DNA of 5,289 nucleotides. Origin: Pseudomonadota bacterium. GTDB taxonomy: Bacteria > Pseudomonadota > Alphaproteobacteria > Sphingomonadales > Sphingomonadaceae. The first letter of the stretch is position 1. Each line of letters starts with the position of its first letter. The stretch lies in contig JAFAGN010000085.1 of NCBI GenBank assembly GCA_023422695.1, positions 1-5,289 of the forward strand, written 5' to 3'. The notes under the pieces were generated by a model that saw only the letters and a list, made by a program, of their open reading frames with translations, was not told the DNA's origin and made no database searches. Position numbers and translations under genes: made by a program. Below are positions 1 through 5,289 of this stretch, in pieces.

Positions 1-19
1 CCCTTCGACAGGCTCAGGG
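1..19 (+). repeat. Third copy of the repeat core at the window edge
   Basis: The first 19 bases match the 19-base repeat core of the 2664-2696 unit at 18 of 19 positions (G instead of A at position 11). The following bases only loosely resemble the AACGGCGG tail, and the upstream side is cut by the window. It lies 45 bases past the epoxide hydrolase stop codon. Nothing else is recognisable in 20-64, and no intrinsic terminator is evident there. Confidence 0.7.
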
Positions 20-64
20 CTACGGGACAATCTGAACGGCACGGACTCCAAGCCACTGACGGCA

Positions 65-1207
65 TCAAAGCGTCATCTTCGCCAGCGCGGCGCGCACCTC
101 GCCGACGAACAGGTCGGGCTGTTCCCACGCGGCGAAATGGCCGCCGCGGGGCAGTTCGTTCCAGTGGACGATGTTCCTGTAGCGCCGTTCAGCCCAGCGC
201 CGCGACAGCCGCATGATCTCGTTCGGGAACAGGCTGCATCCGGTCGGCACCAGTATCTCGCCCGCCGCGAAATTGCGGAAGCTGTGCCAGTAGAGCCGCG
301 CCGACGACGCCGCGCTGGCGGTCAGCCAATAGAGGCTGATTGTGTCGAGCATCGCGTCCTTGGACAGCGCCTGTTCGGGGTGCCCGCCGATCGACTGCCC
401 GCCCGGCTGATGCCCGCAATCGGTCCAGCCGTGGAATTTTTCGGCGATCCACGCCATCTGTCCGACCGGCGAGTCGGTCAAGCCATAGCCGATCGTCTGC
501 GGCCGCGTCGCGTGCTGGGTCGAATAACCGCTGTCCTTCGCCTGATACCAGCCAAAGCGCGCGAGATAGAGTTTTTCGGCGTCGGTCAGGTCGTTCATCA
601 GGTCGGGCGGCGGCGCGCCCACCACCATATTGACGTGGATCCCCGCGCAATGATCGGCATGGTTCATCCCGATCGCGCAGGTCACCGCGCTGCCCCAGTC
701 GCCGCCCTGCGCGAAATAGCGTGGATAGCCGAGCGCCACCATCAACGCATCCCACGCCGCGCCGATATGCTCGACGCTCCATTTCGCCTCGCTCGGCTTG
801 CCCGAAAAACCGTAGCCGGGCAGCGACGGGATCACGAGATGATAGTCCGCCGATAGCGGTTCGATGACATCGAGAAATTCGAGCACCGAGCCCGGCCAGC
901 CGTGGGTCAGGACCAGCGGCCGCGCGGCGGGATTGGCTGACCGGACGTGCAGGAAATGAACGTCGAGCCCGTCCACTGTCGCCAGATAATTGGGCAGCGC
1001 GTTCAGCCTTGCCTCGACTTTGCGCCAATCATATTCGTCGCGCCAATAGGCCGCGAGTTCCTGCGCATAGGCGAGCGGGATGCCCTGATCCCAGTCGTCC
1101 ACCGTCTCCTTCTCGGGCCAGCGCGTCTGCGCCAGCCGGTCTTTCAGATCATCGAGGGCCGCCTGCGGCACGTCGATGGCGAAGCTGCGGATATTGGCGA
1201 CGTCCAT
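65..1207 (-). CDS. Epoxide hydrolase, alpha/beta-hydrolase fold with N-terminal EHN domain
   Basis: 380-residue cytoplasmic enzyme predicted to open epoxides to vicinal diols; no signal peptide is seen. The N-terminal part (about residues 4-110) matches the EHN domain of microsomal-type epoxide hydrolases, and the rest is the alpha/beta-hydrolase core. Visible motifs are the oxyanion-hole HGWPGS at 102-107, the nucleophile Asp170 in GGDWGS (168-173), the likely acid Glu330 in FPNE, and the catalytic His357 in GGHFAAWE (355-362). Tyr306 is a candidate epoxide-activating tyrosine. The set looks complete, so the enzyme should be active; the substrate cannot be told from sequence. The start at 1207 is chosen because AAGGGGAGGGG lies 6 bases upstream; the longer reading frame to 1261 would run into the preceding gene and has no such site. 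It is the last gene of a probable three-gene operon, 29 bases after the small exported protein gene. A haloalkane dehalogenase is unlikely given the EHN domain. Confidence 0.93.
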   Translation of the reverse strand: MDVANIRSFAIDVPQAALDDLKDRLAQTRWPEKETVDDWDQGIPLAYAQELAAYWRDEYDWRKVEARLNALPNYLATVDGLDVHFLHVRSANPAARPLVLTHGWPGSVLEFLDVIEPLSADYHLVIPSLPGYGFSGKPSEAKWSVEHIGAAWDALMVALGYPRYFAQGGDWGSAVTCAIGMNHADHCAGIHVNMVVGAPPPDLMNDLTDAEKLYLARFGWYQAKDSGYSTQHATRPQTIGYGLTDSPVGQMAWIAEKFHGWTDCGHQPGGQSIGGHPEQALSKDAMLDTISLYWLTASAASSARLYWHSFRNFAAGEILVPTGCSLFPNEIMRLSRRWAERRYRNIVHWNELPRGGHFAAWEQPDLFVGEVRAALAKMTL

Positions 1208-1213
1208 GGCAAT

Positions 1214-1224
1214 CCCCTCCCCTT
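1214..1224 (-). promoter_or_regulatory. Ribosome binding site of the epoxide hydrolase
   Basis: On the minus strand the purine run AAGGGGAGGGG ends 6 bases before the ATG at 1207. It decides the start in favour of 1207 rather than the upstream ATG at 1261. Confidence 0.75.
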
Positions 1225-1236
1225 GTGCGCCGAATA

Positions 1237-1725
1237 TCAGGGCCGCGCGGGCGCCTTGCAACCGCGTTGCAGGCCGACGCCTTTCAGGAAGCCGCGCCGT
1301 ACCGTTCCGGCGTACACCGCCGCGGCATAGCGCCGCCGTTCGGCGTTGGCGCCAGTGACTTCGCCGATCAGCCCGCGAAACGGGATGATCGATCCGGCCA
1401 GGCTGCCCGCGACGCGGCCCGCAGTTTCCTCGCGCTTCTTTTCGCGGTCCTTGTCGACCACTTCATTGACGTCGGGGCCGAGCACCTCGTTGAGTTCGGT
1501 CACCTCGCGGATGAGCGCCGAACATTTGCCGAGGCCCGCCAGCGAATAGGGATCGCCCTGGATCGCCAGCAGTTTCGGCGGTGCTTCCTTGCCGTCGAAC
1601 GGTTCGGTGACCTGATTGGCGGTGTCCTTGATCGTCGAGTCTTCGGGCGCGCCCTGCTGCGCGTAAGCGGTCGCCGACACCGCCAGTGCGGCGGTGGATA
1701 AAGCGGCGAAAATCCCTTTGTGCAT
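1237..1725 (-). CDS. Small exported protein of unknown function
   Basis: 162-residue protein that I do not recognise as a named family. Residues 1-22 form a clear Sec signal peptide: Lys3, a hydrophobic Ala/Leu/Val core, then AYA before QQ, suggesting cleavage after residue 22 and a periplasmic location. There is no lipobox cysteine at the cleavage site. The mature part (about 140 residues) has a highly charged, probably helical stretch at about 87-104. A glycine-rich hydrophobic stretch with GSLAGSIIPFRGLIG follows at about 108-121, and then a basic, Arg-rich tail. It has exactly two cysteines after the signal, Cys68 and Cys156, which could form a disulfide. The start at 1725 is set by a near-perfect AAGGAGG 6 bases upstream and by the signal peptide; the longer frame to 1989 only overlaps the dehydrogenase gene. 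It lies 38 bases after that gene and 29 before the epoxide hydrolase gene, so is probably co-transcribed. The glycine-rich part could associate with membrane, but this is inference. Confidence 0.85.
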   Translation of the reverse strand: MHKGIFAALSTAALAVSATAYAQQGAPEDSTIKDTANQVTEPFDGKEAPPKLLAIQGDPYSLAGLGKCSALIREVTELNEVLGPDVNEVVDKDREKKREETAGRVAGSLAGSIIPFRGLIGEVTGANAERRRYAAAVYAGTVRRGFLKGVGLQRGCKAPARP

Positions 1726-1731
1726 CTGACG

Positions 1732-1738
1732 CCTCCTT
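1732..1738 (-). promoter_or_regulatory. Strong ribosome binding site of the small exported protein
   Basis: AAGGAGG on the minus strand, 6 bases before the ATG at 1725. It is the strongest Shine-Dalgarno match in the window. It fixes the start of this otherwise unrecognised gene at its signal peptide and suggests efficient translation. Confidence 0.85.
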
Positions 1739-1763
1739 CGCTGCCCCTGCGCAGCCTGCCAAG

Positions 1764-2630
1764 CTAACGCGTCGGAACCGGTTCGGCTCCCGTCCAGTCG
1801 TAAAAGCCGCGCCCCGCCTTTTTGCCGACCCAGCCCGCCTCGACATATTGGACGAGCAGCGGCGCGGGGCGGAATTTGGGATCGCCGGTGCCGCTGTGCA
1901 GCACGCGGATGATTTCGAGGCAGGTGTCGAGCCCGATGAAGTCGGCGAGCGTGATCGGCCCCATCGGGTGATTGAGGCCAAGGCGGCACCCGGTGTCGAT
2001 GTCCTGCATCGTCGCGACGCCCTCACCCAGCGCGAACACCGCTTCGTTGATCAGCGGCATCAGCACGCGGTTGACGATGAAACCGGGGGCGTCGTTGGCG
2101 TGGACGATTTCCTTGCCAAGCCCGCGGCCAAACGCTTCGACCGCTTGCAGCGTCGCGTCGCTGGTGGCGAGGCCGCGGATCAGTTCGATCAGCCCCATCA
2201 CCGGCACCGGGTTGAAAAAATGCACCCCGATGAAGCGCGCCGGATCGGGCGACGCCTGCGCCAGCCGGGTGATCGGGATCGAGCTGGTGTTGCTGGCCAG
2301 AATCGCGGTGTCGGACAGATGCTGGCCGACGCTGGCGAAAATCGCGCGCTTGATTTCCTCGCGCTCGGTCGCCGCTTCGATCACCAGGTCGGCGGGGGCG
2401 AAGGCGCTATGGTCGGCGACCGGGGTGATCCGCGCGAGCAACGCATCGGCATCGCTCTGGCTCATCTTTTCCTTGGCGACGAGGCGCGTCAGCGCCTTGG
2501 CGATCCCCGCCTTGCCCGCTTCGGCACGCGCTAGATCGATGTCGGAGAGCAGAACGTCATGGCCCGCCCCCGCCGACACCTGCGCGATCCCCGCGCCCAT
2601 TTGCCCTGCCCCGATGACGCCGACAATCAT
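1764..2630 (-). CDS. hbd: 3-hydroxybutyryl-CoA dehydrogenase (3-hydroxyacyl-CoA dehydrogenase family)
   Basis: 288-residue cytoplasmic enzyme of the single-domain 3-hydroxyacyl-CoA dehydrogenase family, interconverting a 3-hydroxyacyl-CoA and the 3-oxoacyl-CoA with NAD(P). The N-terminal Rossmann fold shows GAGQMG at 7-12 and an acidic residue, Asp30, at the end of the second strand, which favours NAD. Ser113/Asn114 lie in ASNTSS, and the catalytic pair is His137 in HFFNP and Glu149 in ELIRG. The C-terminal helical domain has PGFIVNR (182-188) and NHPMGP (220-225). Length is normal for the Hbd/PaaH type, with no hydratase fusion. The start at 2630 is chosen because AGGGGA lies 6 bases upstream and the Rossmann strand begins at once; the ATG at 2654 has no such site. 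It is the first gene of a probable operon with the small exported protein and the epoxide hydrolase. A role in butyrate/PHB metabolism or as 3-hydroxyadipyl-CoA dehydrogenase cannot be separated here, so the symbol is tentative. Confidence 0.93.
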   Translation of the reverse strand: MIVGVIGAGQMGAGIAQVSAGAGHDVLLSDIDLARAEAGKAGIAKALTRLVAKEKMSQSDADALLARITPVADHSAFAPADLVIEAATEREEIKRAIFASVGQHLSDTAILASNTSSIPITRLAQASPDPARFIGVHFFNPVPVMGLIELIRGLATSDATLQAVEAFGRGLGKEIVHANDAPGFIVNRVLMPLINEAVFALGEGVATMQDIDTGCRLGLNHPMGPITLADFIGLDTCLEIIRVLHSGTGDPKFRPAPLLVQYVEAGWVGKKAGRGFYDWTGAEPVPTR

Positions 2631-2636
2631 TTGCTG

Positions 2637-2642
2637 TCCCCT
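2637..2642 (-). promoter_or_regulatory. Ribosome binding site of the hydroxyacyl-CoA dehydrogenase
   Basis: AGGGGA on the minus strand, 6 bases before the ATG at 2630. It supports that start over the in-frame ATG 24 bases further upstream. I see no convincing -35/-10 pair between this site and the repeat pair at 2664-2760. Confidence 0.65.
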
Positions 2643-2663
2643 ATCATTTTTCAAAAAACCCCA

Positions 2664-2696
2664 CCGCCGTTCGCCCTGAGCTTGTCGAAGGGCCGT
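2664..2696 (-). repeat. Palindromic-type intergenic repeat, left copy of an inverted pair
   Basis: A 33-base unit which, read on the minus strand, is ACGG, then the core CCTTCGACAAGCTCAGG with flanking C and G, then CG and AACGGCGG. It matches the unit at 2728-2760 in reverse orientation at 30 of 33 positions. The CCTTCGACAAGCTCAGG core is, to my knowledge, a common dispersed intergenic repeat in several GC-rich proteobacteria. It starts 33 bases before the dehydrogenase start codon. Confidence 0.85.
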
Positions 2697-2727
2697 TCTT
2701 GTCTTTCGACCGGCGCAACAAGGAAGG

Positions 2728-2760
2728 ACGGTCCTTCGACAAGCTCAGGACAAACGGCGG
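2728..2760 (+). repeat. Palindromic-type intergenic repeat, right copy of an inverted pair
   Basis: A 33-base unit with ACGG, the core CCTTCGACAAGCTCAGG and the tail AACGGCGG on the plus strand. It differs from the inverted copy at 2664-2696 only at 2732, 2750 and 2752. Within the unit GTCCT and AGGAC (2731-2735 and 2747-2751) are complementary. The copy lies 39 bases from the egtD stop codon. Confidence 0.85.
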
Positions 2761-2799
2761 AAGGAAGCGGCCCTCGCTCTACGTTCTGGCGCTAGCCCG

Positions 2800-3786
2800 T
2801 CAAGGGGCCGAGCGGAACTCGGTTGCTTCGGCGAGGATCAGCGCAAAGGCGGGGTCGGCATCGTCCCACGTCGCGATCGGGGTCCACCCGCCCGCGCGGA
2901 GCAGCAGATTGGCATCGCGCGGCCCATATTTGTGGCTGTTCTCGCTGTGGATCGTCTCGCCCTTCGCCATGCGATAGCTTCGCCCGTCGACGGTGAAATC
3001 CACGTCGCACGCCGCGACCAGATGCATTTCGATCCGCGCATGAACGTCGTTCCAGATCGCGCGGTGGGTGAAATTGTCGACCGGAATGTCACCGCCGAGC
3101 TCGCGGTTGATCCGTTCGAGCAGGTTGAGGTTGAACGCCGCGGTCACCCCCGCCGGGTCGTCATAGGCGCGCGTCAGCACGCTGATGTCCTTGATCCGGT
3201 CGATGCCGATGAGCAGCAGCGATCCGTCGCCCAGCGCTTCGCGCCAGTTGCGGAGCAGGTCGATCGCGGTGCGCGCGACCATATTGCCGATCGTCGAACC
3301 GGGAAAAAAGCCGAGTTTGGGCAGCGGGCAGATTTCGCGCGGCAGCGCCACCTTTTGCGTGAAGTCGGCCTCGACCGGATAGACCGGAAGTCCGGCGAAC
3401 CGATCGGCGAGCACCGCGGCGCTGTTGCGCAGGAACTCGCCCGAAATATCGACCGGAACATAGGCGGCGGGCGCGATGGCGCCGAGCAGCAGCGGGGTCT
3501 TGGCCGAACTGCCCGAGCCAAGCTCGACGACGGCGCGGCCCGGCCCGACCGCCGCCGCGATGTCGACCGCGTGGCGGGTCAGGAGATCGGTTTCGCTGCG
3601 CGTCGGATAATATTCGGGGAGCGCGGTGATATCCTCGAACAGCGCCGATCCGGTCGCGTCATAGAACCAGCGCGCCGGGACCGCCTTTTGCGCCTGCGAC
3701 AGGCCCGCGTGGACGTCGGCGCGAAAGGCGATGTCGACCCCCGCCGCATCGGCATCGACCTGCCGAAGATTGCGAACAACGCCCAT
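2800..3786 (-). CDS. egtD: L-histidine N(alpha)-methyltransferase EgtD
   Basis: 328-residue cytoplasmic SAM-dependent methyltransferase that trimethylates the alpha-amino group of L-histidine to hercynine, the first step of ergothioneine synthesis. The family signature WFYDATGSALFEDIT (40-54), followed by LPEYYPTR (56-63), is clear. The SAM-binding loop is ELGSGSSAKT (88-97), with Asp113 in PVDIS after the next strand. GFFPGSTIGN (159-168) is the conserved EgtD segment. Near the C-terminus IEMHLVA (252-258) and the Glu282 region (GETIHSENSHKYG, 276-288) fit the histidine-binding part of the mycobacterial enzyme; that residue assignment is from memory. Length is normal (about 320). The start codon follows the egtB stop after one base (TGA, C, ATG), and AAGGA lies 8 bases upstream inside the end of egtB, so translation is probably coupled. 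The gene is followed by the inverted repeat pair and a candidate terminator. Confidence 0.96.
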   Translation of the reverse strand: MGVVRNLRQVDADAAGVDIAFRADVHAGLSQAQKAVPARWFYDATGSALFEDITALPEYYPTRSETDLLTRHAVDIAAAVGPGRAVVELGSGSSAKTPLLLGAIAPAAYVPVDISGEFLRNSAAVLADRFAGLPVYPVEADFTQKVALPREICPLPKLGFFPGSTIGNMVARTAIDLLRNWREALGDGSLLLIGIDRIKDISVLTRAYDDPAGVTAAFNLNLLERINRELGGDIPVDNFTHRAIWNDVHARIEMHLVAACDVDFTVDGRSYRMAKGETIHSENSHKYGPRDANLLLRAGGWTPIATWDDADPAFALILAEATEFRSAP

Positions 3787-3787
3787 G

Positions 3788-5065
3788 TCAGAGATCCTTG
3801 GCTAACCGCACGCCGGTGAATTGCCAGCGCTGGTGGGGGTAAAAGAAGTTGCGGTAGGAGGCGCGCAAATGGCCGCGCGGGGTGGCGCAGCTGCCGCCGC
3901 GCAGCACGAACTGGCCGCTCATGAACTTGCCATTATATTCGCCGACCGCACCGGGCGCGGCACGGAAGCCGGGATAGGGGCGATAGGCGCTGCCGGTCCA
4001 TTCCCACACGCTGCCGAACATCTGTTGCAGATCGGAGTCATCGGCGACCGCGGCAGGGTGCACCGGACCGGCGGCGTCGAGCTGCTGTCCGGCAGCCGGA
4101 TCGAGACTCGCCGCCGCAGCCTCCCATTCGAACTCGGTGGGCAGCCGCGCGCCGGCCCAGCTGGCGAAGGCGTCGGCTTCGAAAAAGCTGATGTGGGTGA
4201 CGGGGGCGGCGGGGTCGATCGCCTGCCAGCCCGCCAGGGTGAACTGGCGGTCGCCGTCCCAATAGGCAGGGGCGTCGATGCCTTCGGCCTGCACCCATGC
4301 CCAGCCGTCACTGAGCCAGAGCGAGGGGGTGTGATAGCCGCCGTCGGCGATGAATTGCTGCCACTCGCCGTTGCTGACCGGGCGGCTGGCGAGCGCGTGC
4401 GGGGCGAGGAGCGCATCGTGGCGCGGACCTTCGCAATCGAAGGAAAAGCCCTCGCCGCCGTGCCCGACTTGGGTCACGCCCGCCTTGCCCTCGATCCACT
4501 TCATGGCGGAAAACTGCGCAACTTCACTCGCGATTGCCGTTTTTTCCCATACCGCCGGGCCGAGCGGGTTTTGCGCGAAGAGATGTTTGAGGTCGGTGAG
4601 CAGCAATTCCTGATGCTGCTGCTCGTGCTGGATGCCAAGTTCGACCAGCGTGCACGCGGCGGGCGGCAGGTCGGGCAGCGCGGTCTGCACCGCGGTGTCG
4701 ACATGCGCGCGCCACACACAGATTTCGGCAAGCGACGGGCGGGTCAGCAGCCCGCGCTGAGGGCGCGCATGGCGCGGCCCTTCGGCCTCATAATAGCTGT
4801 TGAACAGATAGGCGTAGCGATCGTCGAACAGGCGGTACCCCGCAAGATGATCGCGCAAGATGAAGGTTTCGAAGAACCATGTGGTATGCGCGAGGTGCCA
4901 TTTGGCAGGCGAGGCGTCGGGCATCGACTGCGCACTGGCGTCGGCGTCGGACAGCGTCGCGACGAGGTCGAGCGACAGGCGGCGGGTCGCGGCGAAGCGT
5001 TGCGCGAGGAGGTCAGGCGTGTCGGCCGTTTGCGCGATAGGTGAAGCGTCGGTTTGGCTGGCCAT
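3788..5065 (-). CDS. egtB: Ergothioneine sulfoxide synthase EgtB
   Basis: 425-residue cytoplasmic non-heme iron enzyme that joins hercynine to a thiol with O2, forming the C-S bond and sulfoxide of the ergothioneine precursor. The N-terminal DinB-like domain (about 17-165) carries the expected iron ligands: His60 in KWHLAH, and His147 and His151 in HEQQHQE (147-153), the HX3HXE motif. The C-terminal part (about 185-423) is an FGE/sulfatase-modifying-factor domain with LPTEFEWEAA (308-317), GSVWEWTGSAY (351-361), LRGGS (388-392) and the tail SYRNFFYPHQRWQFTGVRLA. SYYEAEGPRHARPQRG (90-105) has a paired Tyr91/Tyr92, which resembles the cysteine-using EgtB of Chloracidobacterium rather than the mycobacterial enzyme; this is inference. 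The start at 5065 is chosen because the frame upstream to 5263 is translated repeat DNA, and GGGGGA lies 10 bases upstream. First gene of the egtBD operon, one base from egtD. Confidence 0.95.
   Translation of the reverse strand: MASQTDASPIAQTADTPDLLAQRFAATRRLSLDLVATLSDADASAQSMPDASPAKWHLAHTTWFFETFILRDHLAGYRLFDDRYAYLFNSYYEAEGPRHARPQRGLLTRPSLAEICVWRAHVDTAVQTALPDLPPAACTLVELGIQHEQQHQELLLTDLKHLFAQNPLGPAVWEKTAIASEVAQFSAMKWIEGKAGVTQVGHGGEGFSFDCEGPRHDALLAPHALASRPVSNGEWQQFIADGGYHTPSLWLSDGWAWVQAEGIDAPAYWDGDRQFTLAGWQAIDPAAPVTHISFFEADAFASWAGARLPTEFEWEAAAASLDPAAGQQLDAAGPVHPAAVADDSDLQQMFGSVWEWTGSAYRPYPGFRAAPGAVGEYNGKFMSGQFVLRGGSCATPRGHLRASYRNFFYPHQRWQFTGVRLAKDL
3795..3799 (-). promoter_or_regulatory. Ribosome binding site of egtD inside the egtB 3' end
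   Basis: AAGGA on the minus strand, 8 bases before the egtD ATG at 3786 and wholly within the last codons of egtB. With the one-base gap between stop and start, this points to coupled translation of the two enzymes. Confidence 0.6.
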
Positions 5066-5075
5066 GATGAGACAA

Positions 5076-5081
5076 TCCCCC
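5076..5081 (-). promoter_or_regulatory. Ribosome binding site of egtB
   Basis: GGGGGA on the minus strand, 10 bases before the ATG at 5065. The spacing is slightly long, but there is no alternative start codon nearer to it in frame. Confidence 0.5.
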
Positions 5082-5096
5082 GCGGTGCGATTCGGT

Positions 5097-5113
5097 TTCG
5101 CTTGCGGAGCGAA
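5097..5113. promoter_or_regulatory. Inverted repeat over the egtB -10/start region
   Basis: TTCGCT, five bases, then AGCGAA: a perfect 6-base inverted repeat that overlaps the inner edge of the proposed -10 and the expected transcription start. It could be an operator, a leader hairpin, or chance. Confidence 0.3.
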
Positions 5114-5140
5114 TATGGTTACGCGTCGCCAGAATTTCAA
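5112..5140 (-). promoter_or_regulatory. Candidate sigma70-type promoter of egtBD
   Basis: On the minus strand TTGAAA (5140-5135, 5 of 6 to the -35 consensus) is followed after 17 bases by CATATT (5117-5112, 4 of 6 to the -10 consensus). Transcription would start near 5105, leaving a leader of about 40 bases that includes the GGGGGA site. This is the only AT-richer stretch upstream of egtB. It is read by eye and unproven. Confidence 0.4.
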
Positions 5141-5164
5141 GAACGTTTGGGGAACATTGATCAT

Positions 5165-5289
5165 CCTCCCTGTCGCGCAGCGATGGGGAGGTGGCAGCGG
5201 CGCAGCCGCTGACGGATGGGCTTTGGCGCTATCGTCGTCGCCCCTCCACCACTTGCTTCGCAAGCGGTCCCCCTCCCCATGGCTTCGCC
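5165..5289. repeat. Cluster of intergenic palindromes running off the right edge
   Basis: At least three adjacent hairpins with three-base loops, plus the half of a fourth, fill this stretch. The first (5165-5191) pairs CCTCCCTGTCGC with GCGATGGGGAGG around GCA, including two G-T pairs. The second (5195-5211) is CAGCGGC, GCA, GCCGCTG. The third (5248-5268) pairs ACC and CTTGC with GCAAG and GGT around TTC, with one mismatch. The last bases begin another, with CCTCCCC at 5272-5278 and GGC, TTC, GCC at 5281-5289. GGGGAGG-type ends and such loops are typical of dispersed palindromic elements in alphaproteobacteria. No gene is visible in 5066-5289. Confidence 0.7.

Larger units (their letters stand above)
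2653..2760 (-). terminator. Candidate terminator: long repeat hairpin followed by T6
   Basis: Read on the minus strand, downstream of egtD, the two inverted 33-base repeats (2760-2728 and 2696-2664) can pair into a long hairpin with a loop of about 31 bases. The loop contains a further ACAAG/CTTGT complement near its base. After the 3' arm come TGGGG and then six T (2658-2653). This could end egtBD transcripts and separate them from the dehydrogenase operon. The arm and loop are longer than in a classic intrinsic terminator, so processing or mRNA stabilisation by the hairpin are alternatives. Confidence 0.4.

Noticed and set aside
137..856. 239-codon plus-strand open frame opposite the epoxide hydrolase
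   Set aside because: Antisense shadow; the minus-strand protein has a full catalytic set.
1726..1989. N-terminal extension of the small exported protein by 88 residues
   Set aside because: It overlaps the dehydrogenase coding region in another frame and would bury the signal peptide and its strong ribosome binding site.
1686..2534. Long plus-strand open frame opposite the dehydrogenase gene
   Set aside because: Its translation is Arg/Asp-rich low-complexity sequence typical of the antisense of GC-rich coding DNA. The minus strand here has a complete, motif-bearing enzyme.
2664..2760. CRISPR-like reading of the repeat pair
   Set aside because: Only two units, in opposite orientation, with no regular spacers and no cas genes.
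2559..2795. 78-codon plus-strand open frame through the inverted repeats
   Set aside because: It is made of antisense dehydrogenase sequence plus repeat DNA, with no coding signature of its own.
2932..3819. 295-codon plus-strand open frame opposite egtD
   Set aside because: Antisense shadow of EgtD, whose catalytic motifs are all on the minus strand.
3821..5044. 407-codon plus-strand open frame opposite egtB
   Set aside because: Antisense of a well-supported EgtB; no recognisable domain, and a composition typical of shadow frames.
5066..5263. N-terminal extension of EgtB by 66 residues
   Set aside because: The extension is translated from the proposed promoter and palindromic repeats, has no homology to the family, and would make the protein longer than usual.

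Overview
The window looks like chromosomal DNA from a GC-rich alphaproteobacterium, most likely a sphingomonad (Sphingopyxis/Sphingomonas type). This is inferred from the high GC content, the style of the encoded proteins, and two kinds of short intergenic palindromic repeat typical of such genomes. No database search was possible. All five protein genes lie on the minus strand, so they are read from high to low coordinates, and coding density is high.

Right part (about 5140 down to 2800): a two-gene ergothioneine operon. egtB encodes the non-heme-iron sulfoxide synthase. It is followed after a single base by egtD, the histidine N-alpha-methyltransferase that makes hercynine. A plausible sigma70-type promoter lies just upstream of egtB. 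Beyond it, a cluster of palindromes runs off the right edge. No egtA, egtC or egtE is present, and the EgtB active-site region resembles the cysteine-using form more than the mycobacterial gamma-glutamylcysteine form.

Middle (2631-2799): the egtD-hbd gap holds two near-identical 33-base repeats in opposite orientation. Together they can form a long hairpin followed by a T6 run on the minus strand, so this is a candidate boundary between the two transcription units.

Left part (2630 down to 65): a tight three-gene group with gaps of 38 and 29 bases. It encodes a single-domain 3-hydroxyacyl-CoA dehydrogenase of the 3-hydroxybutyryl-CoA type, a small uncharacterised exported protein with two cysteines after its signal peptide, and an epoxide hydrolase with an N-terminal EHN domain. 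The dehydrogenase and hydrolase suggest acyl-CoA or xenobiotic catabolism, but no shared pathway is proven. A third copy of the repeat core sits at the left edge (1-19), so the three-gene group is bracketed by the same repeat family.

I found no RNA gene, CRISPR array, insertion sequence or clearly new system. The points most worth a second look are the palindromic elements, the exported small protein, and the sulfur-donor class of EgtB.
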